DNA of 21,224 nt. Origin: Deinococcus sp. (GTDB lineage Bacteria > Deinococcota > Deinococci > Deinococcales > Deinococcaceae). This document shows positions 6,994 through 13,815 of this stretch, one piece after another (the first letter of the stretch is position 1; every line of letters starts with the position of its first letter). Below the pieces are notes generated by a model, which worked only from the letters and a program-made list of their open reading frames with translations, had not been told where the DNA came from and did not search any database. The stretch is taken from positions 1 to 21,224 of the forward strand of contig JANXWI010000177.1 of the NCBI GenBank assembly GCA_025351205.1. The letters run 5' to 3'. The translations under genes were made by a program, and so were the position numbers.

Positions 6994-7068
6994 CGCGTAG
7001 CGTGTAGGAAAAGAGCATGCACGCCTGATGAGCCGAGGTGGGCTGGCCTTTCCTACGGTCTACACGCC
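6985..7068. repeat. Imperfect inverted repeat after the desaturase gene
   Basis: The left arm at 6985-7011 (GGCGTGTAG, a 7-nt insertion, then CGTGTAGGAAA) pairs with the right arm at 7049-7068 (TTTCCTACGGTCTACACGCC) across a loop of about 37 nt. The left arm contains the stop codon TAG 6991-6993, and the inserted piece looks like a local slippage duplication of CGTAG. It could act as an mRNA 3' stabiliser or weak terminator; no T-run follows. Confidence 0.7.
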
Positions 7069-7103
7069 ACATGCCACAAGCCCACTGTGCAACACTGACC
7101 CCC

Positions 7104-8108
7104 ATGACACAACCCAGTGACGTTCAGGTGCGCGCCCTCGTACTGACCCAGAGTGAAGACAAACAGGTGACGGCGACGTTGCGCGACGACCTGACGGTAA
7201 ACGACCTGCCCGAAGGCGAGGTGCTGGTGTCGGTGGAGGCGTCGAGCCTGAACTATAAAGACGGTCTGGCGGTGCTGGGCAGGCCCGGCGTGGTCAGGAA
7301 GTACCCGATGGTGCCCGGCATTGACCTGGCTGGAAGCGTGATCGGGTCGTCTGACACGCGATTTAAAATGGGCGACGCGGTGCTGCTCACCGGCTGGGGC
7401 GTGGGCGAGGGCCACTGGGGCGGCTACGCGACTCACGCCCGCGTGAAGGCCGACTGGCTCACGCAGCGCCCGGCAGGCATGGACGCCCGCAAGGCGATGG
7501 CGCTGGGCACGGCGGGCTTCACGGCCATGATGGCGGTCATGGCGCTCGAAGACCACGGCCTGACCCCGGACATGGGCGAGGTGGTGGTGACCGGCGCTTC
7601 CGGCGGGGTGGGCAGCGTGGCGGTGGCGCTGCTGGCCCAGGCGGGCTGGACGGTGGTGGCCTCGACGGGCCGCACCGGGGAAGAAGACTACCTGAAGGCC
7701 CTCGGGGCGCACGAGATTGTTCCGCGCAGCCTCCTGAGTGACCTCAAGCGCCCGCTGGAAAAGGAACGCTTCGCCGCCGGAATCGACTCGGTGGGCGGAA
7801 CCACGCTGGCCGGGTTGCTGGCCGCAACCAAACGGGCCGGAGCGGTGGCGGCCTGCGGGCTGGCCCAGAGTGCGGAGCTGCACACCAGCGTCATGCCGTT
7901 CATCCTGCGCGGGGTGGCGCTGCTGGGCATCGACAGCGTTATGTGCCCGCCGGAGCGCCGTGAGCGGGCCTGGGCACGCCTGAACAGCGACGCGCCGCAG
8001 GTGCTGTTTCAGGAAGGCGTCCACGAGTACCCGCTGAGCGAGGTGCAGACCCTGGCCGAGCAGATTCTGGCCGGACAGGTGCGCGGGCGCACGGTGATCA
8101 TTCCCTGA
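7104..8108 (+). CDS. YhdH/AcuI-type NADPH-dependent oxidoreductase (acryloyl-CoA reductase family)
   Basis: This 334-residue zinc-free medium-chain dehydrogenase belongs to the quinone oxidoreductase YhdH/AcuI branch, whose characterised members reduce acryloyl-CoA to propionyl-CoA with NADPH. Visible features are the substrate-domain motif SSLNYKDGLAVLGRPGVV, PGIDLAGSV, the nucleotide-binding loop GASGGVG (residues 164-170), and the family-specific MPFILRGVALLGIDSVMCP. No structural or catalytic Zn cysteines are seen. ATG 7104 was chosen because it gives the family length and N-terminus (VRALVLTQ); upstream in-frame codons fall in the inverted repeat. No SD is visible, so it may be leaderless or poorly initiated. 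The physiological substrate is not shown by context. Confidence 0.92.
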   Translation: MTQPSDVQVRALVLTQSEDKQVTATLRDDLTVNDLPEGEVLVSVEASSLNYKDGLAVLGRPGVVRKYPMVPGIDLAGSVIGSSDTRFKMGDAVLLTGWGVGEGHWGGYATHARVKADWLTQRPAGMDARKAMALGTAGFTAMMAVMALEDHGLTPDMGEVVVTGASGGVGSVAVALLAQAGWTVVASTGRTGEEDYLKALGAHEIVPRSLLSDLKRPLEKERFAAGIDSVGGTTLAGLLAATKRAGAVAACGLAQSAELHTSVMPFILRGVALLGIDSVMCPPERRERAWARLNSDAPQVLFQEGVHEYPLSEVQTLAEQILAGQVRGRTVIIP

Positions 8109-8139
8109 TGGGGAGAGTGACATTGACTTACGGTTTTCA

Positions 8140-8207
8140 CCCCTCTACCCCTGTGGGAGACTGGCACAGCCCGAAGGGAGGGGCCTCGCGCGGCGAGGGG
8201 GTGAGGG
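8140..8207 (-). repeat. Dispersed structured repeat, copy A
   Basis: This intergenic element of about 68 bp recurs in the opposite orientation at 19561-19629. Both copies carry CCTCGC(N3)GCGAGG as a short hairpin, the segment GGGAGACTGG(C/T)ACAG, and paired CCCCTC/GAGGGG ends. This copy lies immediately downstream of the ppk2 stop and, on the minus strand, in the sense direction of ppk2. Confidence 0.85.
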
Positions 8208-8223
8208 GGCGTCCGAGCCAGCG

Positions 8224-9027
8224 TTATTTAATTTCCACCGTCGCCGGGTCAAAGTCGGCTTCCGGAAACTGCGGGTCCATGTCCTCCAGGGTGTCTTGCA
8301 GAATCTGCCCGATCAGGTCGTTTCTGAACCACTTGTGGTCTGCTGGAATCACGTACCAGGGGGCGGCCTTGCTGCTGGTGGCCGCCAGGGCGTCCTGATA
8401 GGCGTGGGTGTAGTCGTCCCAGCGTTCGCGCTCCTTCAGGTCGGCGACGTTGAATTTCCAGCGTTTGTGCGGGTCGTCGAGGCGGGCCTGAAGCCGCTGT
8501 TTCTGCTCGTCCTCGCTGACGTGCAGGTACAGCTTGACGATGCGGGTGCGCCCGTCACTCAGCAGCGCCTCGAAGGCCCGGATATGCCCGTAGCGCCGAA
8601 CGGTCTCTTTCTGGTCGATCAGGCCGTGGACCCGCGTCACCAGCACGTCCTCGTAATGGGAACGGTTGAATACGGCCATCATCCCGGCGGCGGGGGCGTG
8701 GGCGTGGACGCGCCACAGGAAGTCGTGGGACAGTTCCAGCGGGGTGGGTACCTTGAAGCTGGTCACGGTCACGCCCTGCGGATTCAGGCCGTACAGCACG
8801 TGCTTCACGGTGCCGTCCTTGCCGCCCGCGTCACGGGCCTGGAGCACCATCAGCAGGCTCTGTCGCCCTTCGGCGTACAGCCGCTCCTGCAAGGCTGCCA
8901 GCTTTGGCCGCCGCTCATCGATGCGGGCCAGCGCCTCGGCCTCGCTGCCCCTGCCCGTCTCGTCGGTCTTGAAGGCCGAGAGCTTGAGCTTGCCGCCTTC
9001 CGCCACGCGGTATTTTTTGGTGTTCAT
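8224..9027 (-). CDS. ppk2: Polyphosphate kinase 2 family (PPK2)
   Basis: This 267-residue cytosolic kinase moves phosphate between polyphosphate and nucleotides. The Walker A-like loop is ARDAGGKDG (residues 64-72), the Walker B-region is MMAVFNRSHYEDVL (116-129), and the family lid and basic residues follow (KLYLHVSEDEQKQRL, DPHKRWKF, WYVIPADHKWFRN). The single-domain size and Deinococcus-type background suggest class III, which can use AMP and ADP, but class cannot be settled by eye. The ATG overlaps the stop of the upstream alaX gene by 4 nt (ATGA), so the two are translationally coupled. The stop TAA is followed directly by the dispersed repeat. Confidence 0.95.
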   Translation of the reverse strand: MNTKKYRVAEGGKLKLSAFKTDETGRGSEAEALARIDERRPKLAALQERLYAEGRQSLLMVLQARDAGGKDGTVKHVLYGLNPQGVTVTSFKVPTPLELSHDFLWRVHAHAPAAGMMAVFNRSHYEDVLVTRVHGLIDQKETVRRYGHIRAFEALLSDGRTRIVKLYLHVSEDEQKQRLQARLDDPHKRWKFNVADLKERERWDDYTHAYQDALAATSSKAAPWYVIPADHKWFRNDLIGQILQDTLEDMDPQFPEADFDPATVEIK

Positions 9028-10295
9028 TGTGAGCAGGGTAGAGCATCCAGCCAGGCCTGAACCGCGTTCATGAAATCACTGGGCCGCTCAGTCGCCCCAC
9101 GGGCCAGTTCGGGCCGCCCGCCGCCGCGTCCACCGGACTGCGCCAGCCAGCCGTTCAGCAGGGTCCGGGCAGAATGCTGGGGCAGGCTGCTCGCCACGCC
9201 ACAGCCGCCGTCCGGGGCCAGAACGACGACCACGCACTCAGGACGCCGGGCCGCCAGTTCCAGCAGGTAGGGCACGAGTTCATTGTGTTCCAGTTGCGGC
9301 AGGTCTGGAAGTGTGTCGGCGGGCTGCACCAGGGCCGCCTCGCCGCCCGCAACCCTGTGCCAGGTGGCCTGCTTCAGCGCCTGCGAGGCCAGTTCACGGT
9401 GGGTCGTCGTCAACCTGCGTTCTGCGTCGTCCAGCTCATTCTGGAGCTGAGCCACCCGCTCCGGCAGCCGTTCGATGCCCACCGAAAAGCCGCGTGCCAG
9501 CGCCTGTGCCTGGGCATACACGCCGCTCAGGCGTTCCTGGGCCTCCTCGCCCGCCATGAAGGTCACGCGGGTCAGGTCGTTCCTGACGCGCTCGGTCTTC
9601 AGCACCACCACCGGGGCGGCCTGCACCCCAGTCGGCAGATGGGTGCCGCCGCAGGCGCTCGCCTCCCAGATTGCCCCGCCCGGCCCTCTGAACAGCACCA
9701 CCCGCACCTGCCCACTCACCTGGGGCGGGCGGCGCAGCGGGTAGGCGGCCAGCGCGTCGGCGGGCACCATCAGCGTTTCCAGGCTCAACCCTTCTCGCAG
9801 CATTTCGCTCAGCAGTGCCTGCGCCGCCAGCACGTGCGATTCGCCCGGCTGTCCGGCCAGGTCCAGGGTGCATTCCGGCCCGCGCATGCCCACCGACCTG
9901 ACCCCGAAGGCTGTATTCACGCGCCAGAAGGCCTGGGCCAGCAGATGTTCGGCGGTGTGCCGCTGGCTGTGACGATGCCGCCGCGCCCAGTCGAGGGCGC
10001 CCGTCACCTCGCTGCCCACCGTGGGCGGGTGGCCCTCCAGCGTGTGCCAGACGGTGTCGTCCGTCTTCTGGACCTCACTCACCTTTGCGCTGCCGCCTTC
10101 CCACTCAAGCGTTCCGGCGTCGCAGGACTGCCCGCCGCCTTCCGGGTAGAAGAGGGTGCGGTCAAGGGCGACAAGCTGCCCGTTGACTGCCGTGACCGTT
10201 GCGGTGAATGTTCTGGCCTGCGGCTGCGTCCAGTACAGCCTTTCGGTGGGCGGCGGGCCGGACGCAGGCGGGGCGGGGGAGAGCGGGTCGGTCAT
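9024..10295 (-). CDS. Alanyl-tRNA editing protein, AlaX-L type (with DHHA1 domain)
   Basis: This is a free-standing editing enzyme that hydrolyses mischarged aminoacyl-tRNA(Ala), typically Ser- or Gly-tRNA(Ala). Its 423 residues contain an AlaRS-like beta-barrel start (PEGGGQSCD, 51-59), the editing zinc site HTAEH (113-117) with ACGGTH (Cys215, His219), a coiled-coil stretch (about 270-310), and a C-terminal DHHA1 region with GGRGGGRP (388-395). The aminoacylation domain of AlaRS is absent, which separates it from alaS. No SD precedes ATG 10295; a TACCGT box lies 7 nt upstream. It is the first gene of the alaX-ppk2 operon. Identification of the family is firm; tRNA specificity is inferred. 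Confidence 0.93.
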   Translation of the reverse strand: MTDPLSPAPPASGPPPTERLYWTQPQARTFTATVTAVNGQLVALDRTLFYPEGGGQSCDAGTLEWEGGSAKVSEVQKTDDTVWHTLEGHPPTVGSEVTGALDWARRHRHSQRHTAEHLLAQAFWRVNTAFGVRSVGMRGPECTLDLAGQPGESHVLAAQALLSEMLREGLSLETLMVPADALAAYPLRRPPQVSGQVRVVLFRGPGGAIWEASACGGTHLPTGVQAAPVVVLKTERVRNDLTRVTFMAGEEAQERLSGVYAQAQALARGFSVGIERLPERVAQLQNELDDAERRLTTTHRELASQALKQATWHRVAGGEAALVQPADTLPDLPQLEHNELVPYLLELAARRPECVVVVLAPDGGCGVASSLPQHSARTLLNGWLAQSGGRGGGRPELARGATERPSDFMNAVQAWLDALPCSQ

Positions 10296-10302
10296 GTCAG
10301 GT

Positions 10303-10308
10303 ACGGTA
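10303..10308 (-). promoter_or_regulatory. TANNNT -10 box for a leaderless alaX transcript
   Basis: On the minus strand TACCGT lies 7 nt before the ATG at 10295, and there is no SD in between. It fits the Deinococcus leaderless pattern. Confidence 0.45.
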
Positions 10309-10383
10309 GCAGGGAACGCGCATATGGCTTGTGGACGGTGGGAAATGTGGAGGACTACCGATCAGGTTCGCACGCCCTCCGAT

Positions 10384-10962
10384 CTACAGATACACCAGTG
10401 CCCAGGTCGCAGACCCGTGATCCAGCCCGTTCCTTGCCAGCACCAGCGGGTCGGGCGCGGTGTCCCGGTTCCAGACCAGTCCGGCGGCTAACCTCCCGAA
10501 GTCGGCCAGCGGATACCTGGCGGCAGGATGCAGGGTCTCGGCCACCACTCCGCCCGCGAGGCGGTACACGGCCCCGTAGACGTGTTCCTTGCGGGCGTCG
10601 AGCGAGACCGCCACTGTGCTGTCTGCTACTGGGCTGTCTGCCACCGCGCCGTCAGCCGCGCCCGCCAGCCCCTCCAGGGAACACACGCCCAGCACCGGCA
10701 CGCCCCAGGCTCGGCCCAGACCCAGGGCGTAGCTGGCTCCCACACGCAGCCCGGTGTACGACCCCGGCCCGGTCCCGATCACGATCTGGTCGGCCCGCAG
10801 CGGAAGTGCCGCCTCGGCGAACAATGCCTCCAGTTCAGAGGGCAGCCGCTCGGCGTGGGTGCGGCCCACCTCGACCACACGGCTGAATGTCCGTCCATTC
10901 ACCATCAGCCCCAGGCTCAGGTGCGGCGTGCCGCTGTCCAGGCTGAGTACGATCTGTTCCAT
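10384..10962 (-). CDS. tsaB: tRNA threonylcarbamoyladenosine biosynthesis protein TsaB
   Basis: This 192-residue ASKHA-fold protein is the partner that holds TsaD and TsaE in the bacterial t6A37 tRNA-modification complex. The N-terminus VLSLDSGTPHLSLGL, the family motif GTGPGSYTGLRVG (63-75) and DARKEHVYGAVYR (122-134) are diagnostic. It is short compared with the usual 220-230 residues, with a reduced C-terminal part. A repeat-encoded VADSP/VADST insertion (about 107-116) sits in the loop before VSLDARK. ATG 10962 overlaps the TAA of the upstream gene as TAATG, with GTGAGG as SD, so the two genes are coupled. A longer frame upstream is only out-of-frame reading of that gene. Confidence 0.93.
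   Translation of the reverse strand: MEQIVLSLDSGTPHLSLGLMVNGRTFSRVVEVGRTHAERLPSELEALFAEAALPLRADQIVIGTGPGSYTGLRVGASYALGLGRAWGVPVLGVCSLEGLAGAADGAVADSPVADSTVAVSLDARKEHVYGAVYRLAGGVVAETLHPAARYPLADFGRLAAGLVWNRDTAPDPLVLARNGLDHGSATWALVYL
10616..10660 (-). repeat. 15-bp tandem repeat inside tsaB
   Basis: On the plus strand the units are GTGCTGTCTGCTACT (10616-10630), GGGCTGTCTGCCACC (10631-10645) and a diverged GCGCCGTCAGCCGCG (10646-10660). They encode the in-frame VADSP/VADST five-residue repeat. Confidence 0.75.
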
Positions 10963-11564
10963 TACAGCCTCACGTTCAGAATCCGGCCCACCAGAGCGGT
11001 CTGGGCGGGGCGGTACACCGGCACGAATTCCTGACCCGCCAGGGTCCAGAGGCGCTCGAAGTCGGCGTACTTCACGTACACGTTGGGGCCGTAGATGGGG
11101 TCCGAGAGCCACACCAGCCCCGCCGCGTCGTCATAGCCGCGCACCACCCGGAAGTGCGGAATGCCGCCGGGGCGGTTCATCCATTGCAGCACGATCACCG
11201 GAATGCCCGCCGCCGCGAGCTGGCGCAGGTTCTCCAGCGAGCCGTTCCTGAAGCGGGTGGCGCGCAGTCCGTAGCGCGTGATGAAGGGTGGAATCACGCC
11301 CGCCAGCATGTAGCCGCCGTTGGGGCGCAGCACCCCGGCCACCTCGCCCTGGCTGGCCTGCACGCCGTAGTAGTTCAGAACGGCGACAATCGCCGCCGGG
11401 CCGCAGTTGTTGTAGGTCTGGGCCACGTGGCCCACCGCCGCGAGGTAGGCGCTGGTCGGATGCAGTTGGGCTGTCTGGGACTGGGCACCGGCAGGCGTGC
11501 CCGCCGAGGCTGTCGCCAGCGTCAGACCCAGGAGCAGTGGAAACACGGCGCGGCGGACCTTCAT
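10962..11564 (-). CDS. Secreted C39-like cysteine peptidase family protein
   Basis: This 200-residue exported protein has a signal peptide (KVRR, then a hydrophobic run to about residue 21, cleavage probably near SAG/GAQ). The mature domain matches the papain-like peptidase C39_2 fold: catalytic Cys54 in YNNCGPAAIVAVLNYYG, His137 in GGIPHFRVVRGYDD, and Asp155 in VWLSDPIYG, all in the expected order. It lacks an ABC transporter domain, so it is not a bacteriocin exporter; its substrate is unknown. It lies just upstream of and overlaps tsaB by 1 nt. The ATG at 11564 has no SD but has TAGACT 7 nt upstream. Confidence 0.85.
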   Translation of the reverse strand: MKVRRAVFPLLLGLTLATASAGTPAGAQSQTAQLHPTSAYLAAVGHVAQTYNNCGPAAIVAVLNYYGVQASQGEVAGVLRPNGGYMLAGVIPPFITRYGLRATRFRNGSLENLRQLAAAGIPVIVLQWMNRPGGIPHFRVVRGYDDAAGLVWLSDPIYGPNVYVKYADFERLWTLAGQEFVPVYRPAQTALVGRILNVRL

Positions 11565-11571
11565 GCCCCGG

Positions 11572-11577
11572 AGTCTA
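11572..11577 (-). promoter_or_regulatory. TANNNT -10 box for a leaderless C39-tsaB transcript
   Basis: On the minus strand TAGACT lies 7 nt before ATG 11564, with no SD. It is the likely promoter box of the two-gene operon. Confidence 0.45.
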
Positions 11578-11617
11578 GCGGCCCGGTTGTCACGCCCTTC
11601 TTGCCAACGTTCATGGC

Positions 11618-12622
11618 CTACGCCTCCCGCCTCGCCAGCCCCTCGGCCAGTTTCAGAATGGTCTGAGCGGCTTCCTGATCTGGCGCGGCGCTGAGTGCCA
11701 GAGCGAGCAGTTTCAGTCCACGCTCGGCCTGCGCGTCGGCCACCCCCTGGGCGTAGGTCACCGCGCCGCTCTCCAGCAGCCAGGCGTGCAGCTGCGCGAT
11801 CACCTCAGGGCGTTTGGCCGGTCTGGGTTTGTTCATTTCAGCCAGAAAGGTTTCTTTCTGCTGCGGGGTCGCCAGTTCCAGCCAGCGCAGCACGATCAGG
11901 GTGCGTTTGCCTTCCAGCAGGTCGCCGCCGATCTCCTTGCCGTACTGGGCCGCCTCGCCGCTCAGGTTCAGCACGTCGTCTCTGATCTGAAAGGCGGCTC
12001 CCAGCGCAATTCCGGCCTCCTCGAAGCGCACGTCGGGATGCCTGCCCGCCGCTATGGCCCCCAGCCGCAGCGGCACCACCACGGTGTAGTACGCGGTTTT
12101 GAGCCGCACCATGTCGAGGTAATCGGCGGCACTCAGGTTCCACTGCGCCTGCTGCACCCACGCCAGGTCGAGGTGTTGCCCCTCGGCGGTGCGGTGGATC
12201 ATGTTCAGAATCTCCGCGTAGGCCGCCGGAACCTCGGCCTTTTGTAGCGCCCCCCACATGTAGGCGTGCAGCGCGTCTCCGGCATTCAACGCCAGCGGCA
12301 CGCCGTACTGGCGGTGCAGGGCGGGCAGGCCCCGGCGCTCCTCGGAGTCGTCGGCGATGTCGTCGTGAATCAGCACCCAGTTCTGAAACAGTTCCAGCGT
12401 GGTCGCCAGCCACATGGCGGCCTCCCAGCCCGCGCTGCTGCGGTTCGGCGTGCCCTCACTCACCCCGTGCGCCCGCGCCGAGAGCAGCAGCAGTTCGCTG
12501 CGCACGCCCTTGCCGCCGCGCTCCGGATAGTCGAGCATCATGCGGTAGAGCAGTTCGATCTCCGGGCGTGGGTGGTGTGCTGGCAGCAGCTGCCGGATTC
12601 GGGTGATCAGGTCGGGACGCAT
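11618..12622 (-). CDS. Polyprenyl diphosphate synthase (IspA/CrtE-type)
   Basis: This 334-residue trans-isoprenyl diphosphate synthase adds isopentenyl diphosphate units to an allylic primer and provides FPP/GGPP or a longer prenyl diphosphate for carotenoids and quinones. The first Asp-rich motif is IHDDIADD (DDxxD at 87-91). The second is FQIRDDVLN (215-219), with Asn in place of the last Asp, as in many bacterial members. The substrate-binding GGKGVRS (36-42) keeps the Arg although the usual form is GGKRxRP. Trp82, five residues before the first DDxxD, is bulky and suggests a fairly short product, but chain length is uncertain. The start ATG 12622 has TAAACT 8 nt upstream and no SD. Confidence 0.92.
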   Translation of the reverse strand: MRPDLITRIRQLLPAHHPRPEIELLYRMMLDYPERGGKGVRSELLLLSARAHGVSEGTPNRSSAGWEAAMWLATTLELFQNWVLIHDDIADDSEERRGLPALHRQYGVPLALNAGDALHAYMWGALQKAEVPAAYAEILNMIHRTAEGQHLDLAWVQQAQWNLSAADYLDMVRLKTAYYTVVVPLRLGAIAAGRHPDVRFEEAGIALGAAFQIRDDVLNLSGEAAQYGKEIGGDLLEGKRTLIVLRWLELATPQQKETFLAEMNKPRPAKRPEVIAQLHAWLLESGAVTYAQGVADAQAERGLKLLALALSAAPDQEAAQTILKLAEGLARREA

Positions 12623-12630
12623 CGGGAGTC

Positions 12631-12636
12631 AGTTTA
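12631..12636 (-). promoter_or_regulatory. TANNNT -10 box for a leaderless prenyl synthase transcript
   Basis: On the minus strand TAAACT lies 8 nt before ATG 12622, and no SD is present. The intergenic region 12623-12775 holds nothing else recognisable. Confidence 0.45.
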
Positions 12637-12775
12637 GGGCATCTGTTAAAAAGGCTGGCGCTTTCTTCAGGTCGTTCGGGCGGGCGACAGCAGGACCGCA
12701 GAGGCGTCGCCTGTGCTGCCCAGGTGACGCGATGTCTGCGAACCTGCTCCGAAATGGTGCGCCCCTTCAGGGTGC

Positions 12776-13102
12776 CTACCCGTCCAGCGCGAGTTCGTCA
12801 CCGGTCAGCTCCACGATGCGCCTGAGGTGACCGTGGACCGCTTCCAGGGCCGCTCGGCAGGTCACGGTGTTGGCGAGGTCAAGGTGAGCGGTCACCTCTT
12901 TCAGGGCACGCAGACCGTCGAGGTCCACACGCTCCTGCTCCCACGCAGTCTGGATTCGCACCACCAGCGCCTCTGCCTCCTGAAGCCGACCTGCTGTCCA
13001 GGCAGGCGTCGGCCCCTGGGCCTCCAGTCCGGCCCGGAGGATACCCAGAAGGGCCAGGGCATCCGGCTCCAGTGCTTTCCAGAGGGTGCTGGCCCGGTTC
13101 AC
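12776..13102 (-). CDS. Hypothetical helical protein, 108 residues
   Basis: Not recognised. The product is Leu/Ala/Glu-rich and predicted by eye to be almost wholly helical, with no signal peptide, membrane segment, cysteine cluster or metal motif (a single Cys). The frame begins at GTG 13102, inside a 14-bp tandem repeat that also contains the stop of the upstream lipoprotein gene, 24 nt away. It is probably co-transcribed with that gene. Every repeat unit carries an equivalent GTG, but because the period is 14 only one is in this frame. The start and even the reality of the gene are moderately uncertain. Confidence 0.55.
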   Translation of the reverse strand: MNRASTLWKALEPDALALLGILRAGLEAQGPTPAWTAGRLQEAEALVVRIQTAWEQERVDLDGLRALKEVTAHLDLANTVTCRAALEAVHGHLRRIVELTGDELALDG

Positions 13103-13134
13103 TGGAGACGGTTCACTGAAGACGCTTCACTGAA
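13093..13134 (-). repeat. Three tandem 14-bp units at a gene junction
   Basis: Plus-strand units are CCCGGTTCACTGGA (13093-13106), GACGGTTCACTGAA (13107-13120) and GACGCTTCACTGAA (13121-13134). The upstream gene's TGA (13127-13129) lies in the last unit, and the downstream gene's GTG (13102) lies in the first. Confidence 0.9.
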
Positions 13135-13756
13135 GACCGGGGACCACTTCGTCGTAGGTGCCTGAACCGGTGGACCACAGAACGGTCTGCCGATCTGCCT
13201 GGAGAACACGCCAGCCGGGGCCGAACACCGTGACACAGGCCTGATTCCCGGCGGCCTCCGTGACCAGAACGGTGCGGTTCAGCGGGGGGGTAAACGCCAC
13301 GGCGTGACCGCTCCAGCCGGGTTCCACCGCCGAAAGTGCTGCCGGACGCTCGACAACAGTCGCCGAGACGCAGGCCAGCGGGAGCACATCCGGACTGCTG
13401 TCGCCGTCCCAGAGTTGCAGCTGAACGAGTCCGTCCCGCTTTGCGGTCACCGAGCCGACCACCGGGGCTATGGGGGCTACGGGGGCTATGGGGGCCAGGG
13501 GAATCACGGGCGGCAGGGAGCCATCCGGTGCCGACGTCTGAGTCGGCTGTGACGGCCACAGCCAGAACTGACTGACAGGAACCTTGTTTTTACAGCCGTG
13601 ACATTGCTCCAGAGCATGGAGCCTCCCTGCGGCAGTCGGGAGTTGCCCGGCCAGGAGCTGTCCAGTCGGGGGTTGAGCCGGGAACCCGGCCTGGCCGCAG
13701 GCCGCGAGGAGGGAGCCGAGGAGCAGGGGCCACAGGGTTCGGTGCATGTTCGTCAT
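13127..13756 (-). CDS. Small lipoprotein with C-terminal domain shared with the 16848-18713 lipoprotein
   Basis: This 209-residue lipoprotein has a basic start, a hydrophobic run and the lipobox LAAC (lipidated Cys20). A Gln/Pro-rich linker and the low-complexity PLAPIAPVAPIAPVV tract (encoded by 9-bp repeats) precede a C-terminal domain (about 113-209). Its landmarks LPLAC, PGWSGHAVAFTPP and ACVTVFGPGWRVLQ align by eye with LPLLC, HGWAEGEVNFTAP and RCAGAFGADWRMGE of the larger lipoprotein on the other side of the regulator. It lies 60 nt downstream of the regulator gene and is probably in its operon. ATG 13756 has GAGGT about 6 nt upstream; the frame open further upstream overlaps the regulator gene and is out-of-frame reading. 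Function is unknown; an envelope location is likely. Confidence 0.8.
   Translation of the reverse strand: MTNMHRTLWPLLLGSLLAACGQAGFPAQPPTGQLLAGQLPTAAGRLHALEQCHGCKNKVPVSQFWLWPSQPTQTSAPDGSLPPVIPLAPIAPVAPIAPVVGSVTAKRDGLVQLQLWDGDSSPDVLPLACVSATVVERPAALSAVEPGWSGHAVAFTPPLNRTVLVTEAAGNQACVTVFGPGWRVLQADRQTVLWSTGSGTYDEVVPGLQ
13464..13499 (-). repeat. Four tandem 9-bp units in lipoprotein linker
   Basis: Plus-strand units are GGGGCTATG, GGGGCTACG, GGGGCTATG and GGGGCCAGG. On the coding strand they give the Ala-Pro-Ile/Val linker between the lipid anchor and the C-terminal domain. Confidence 0.88.
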
Positions 13757-13815
13757 GGTTACCTCGGTCCAGAGCCTACCCGGGCTGCTGGGAACGATCA
13801 GGGAATCCCCGGAGT

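Noticed and set aside
9174..10886. 570-codon plus-strand open frame opposite alaX
   Set aside because: This is antisense reading of alaX and tsaB. It spans two real genes and their intergenic gap, with no recognisable domains.
12665..12720. Possible hairpin between the prenyl synthase and 108-residue genes
   Set aside because: The arms GGGCGACAGCAGG and CCTGTGCTGCCC pair only with several gaps and there is no T-run.
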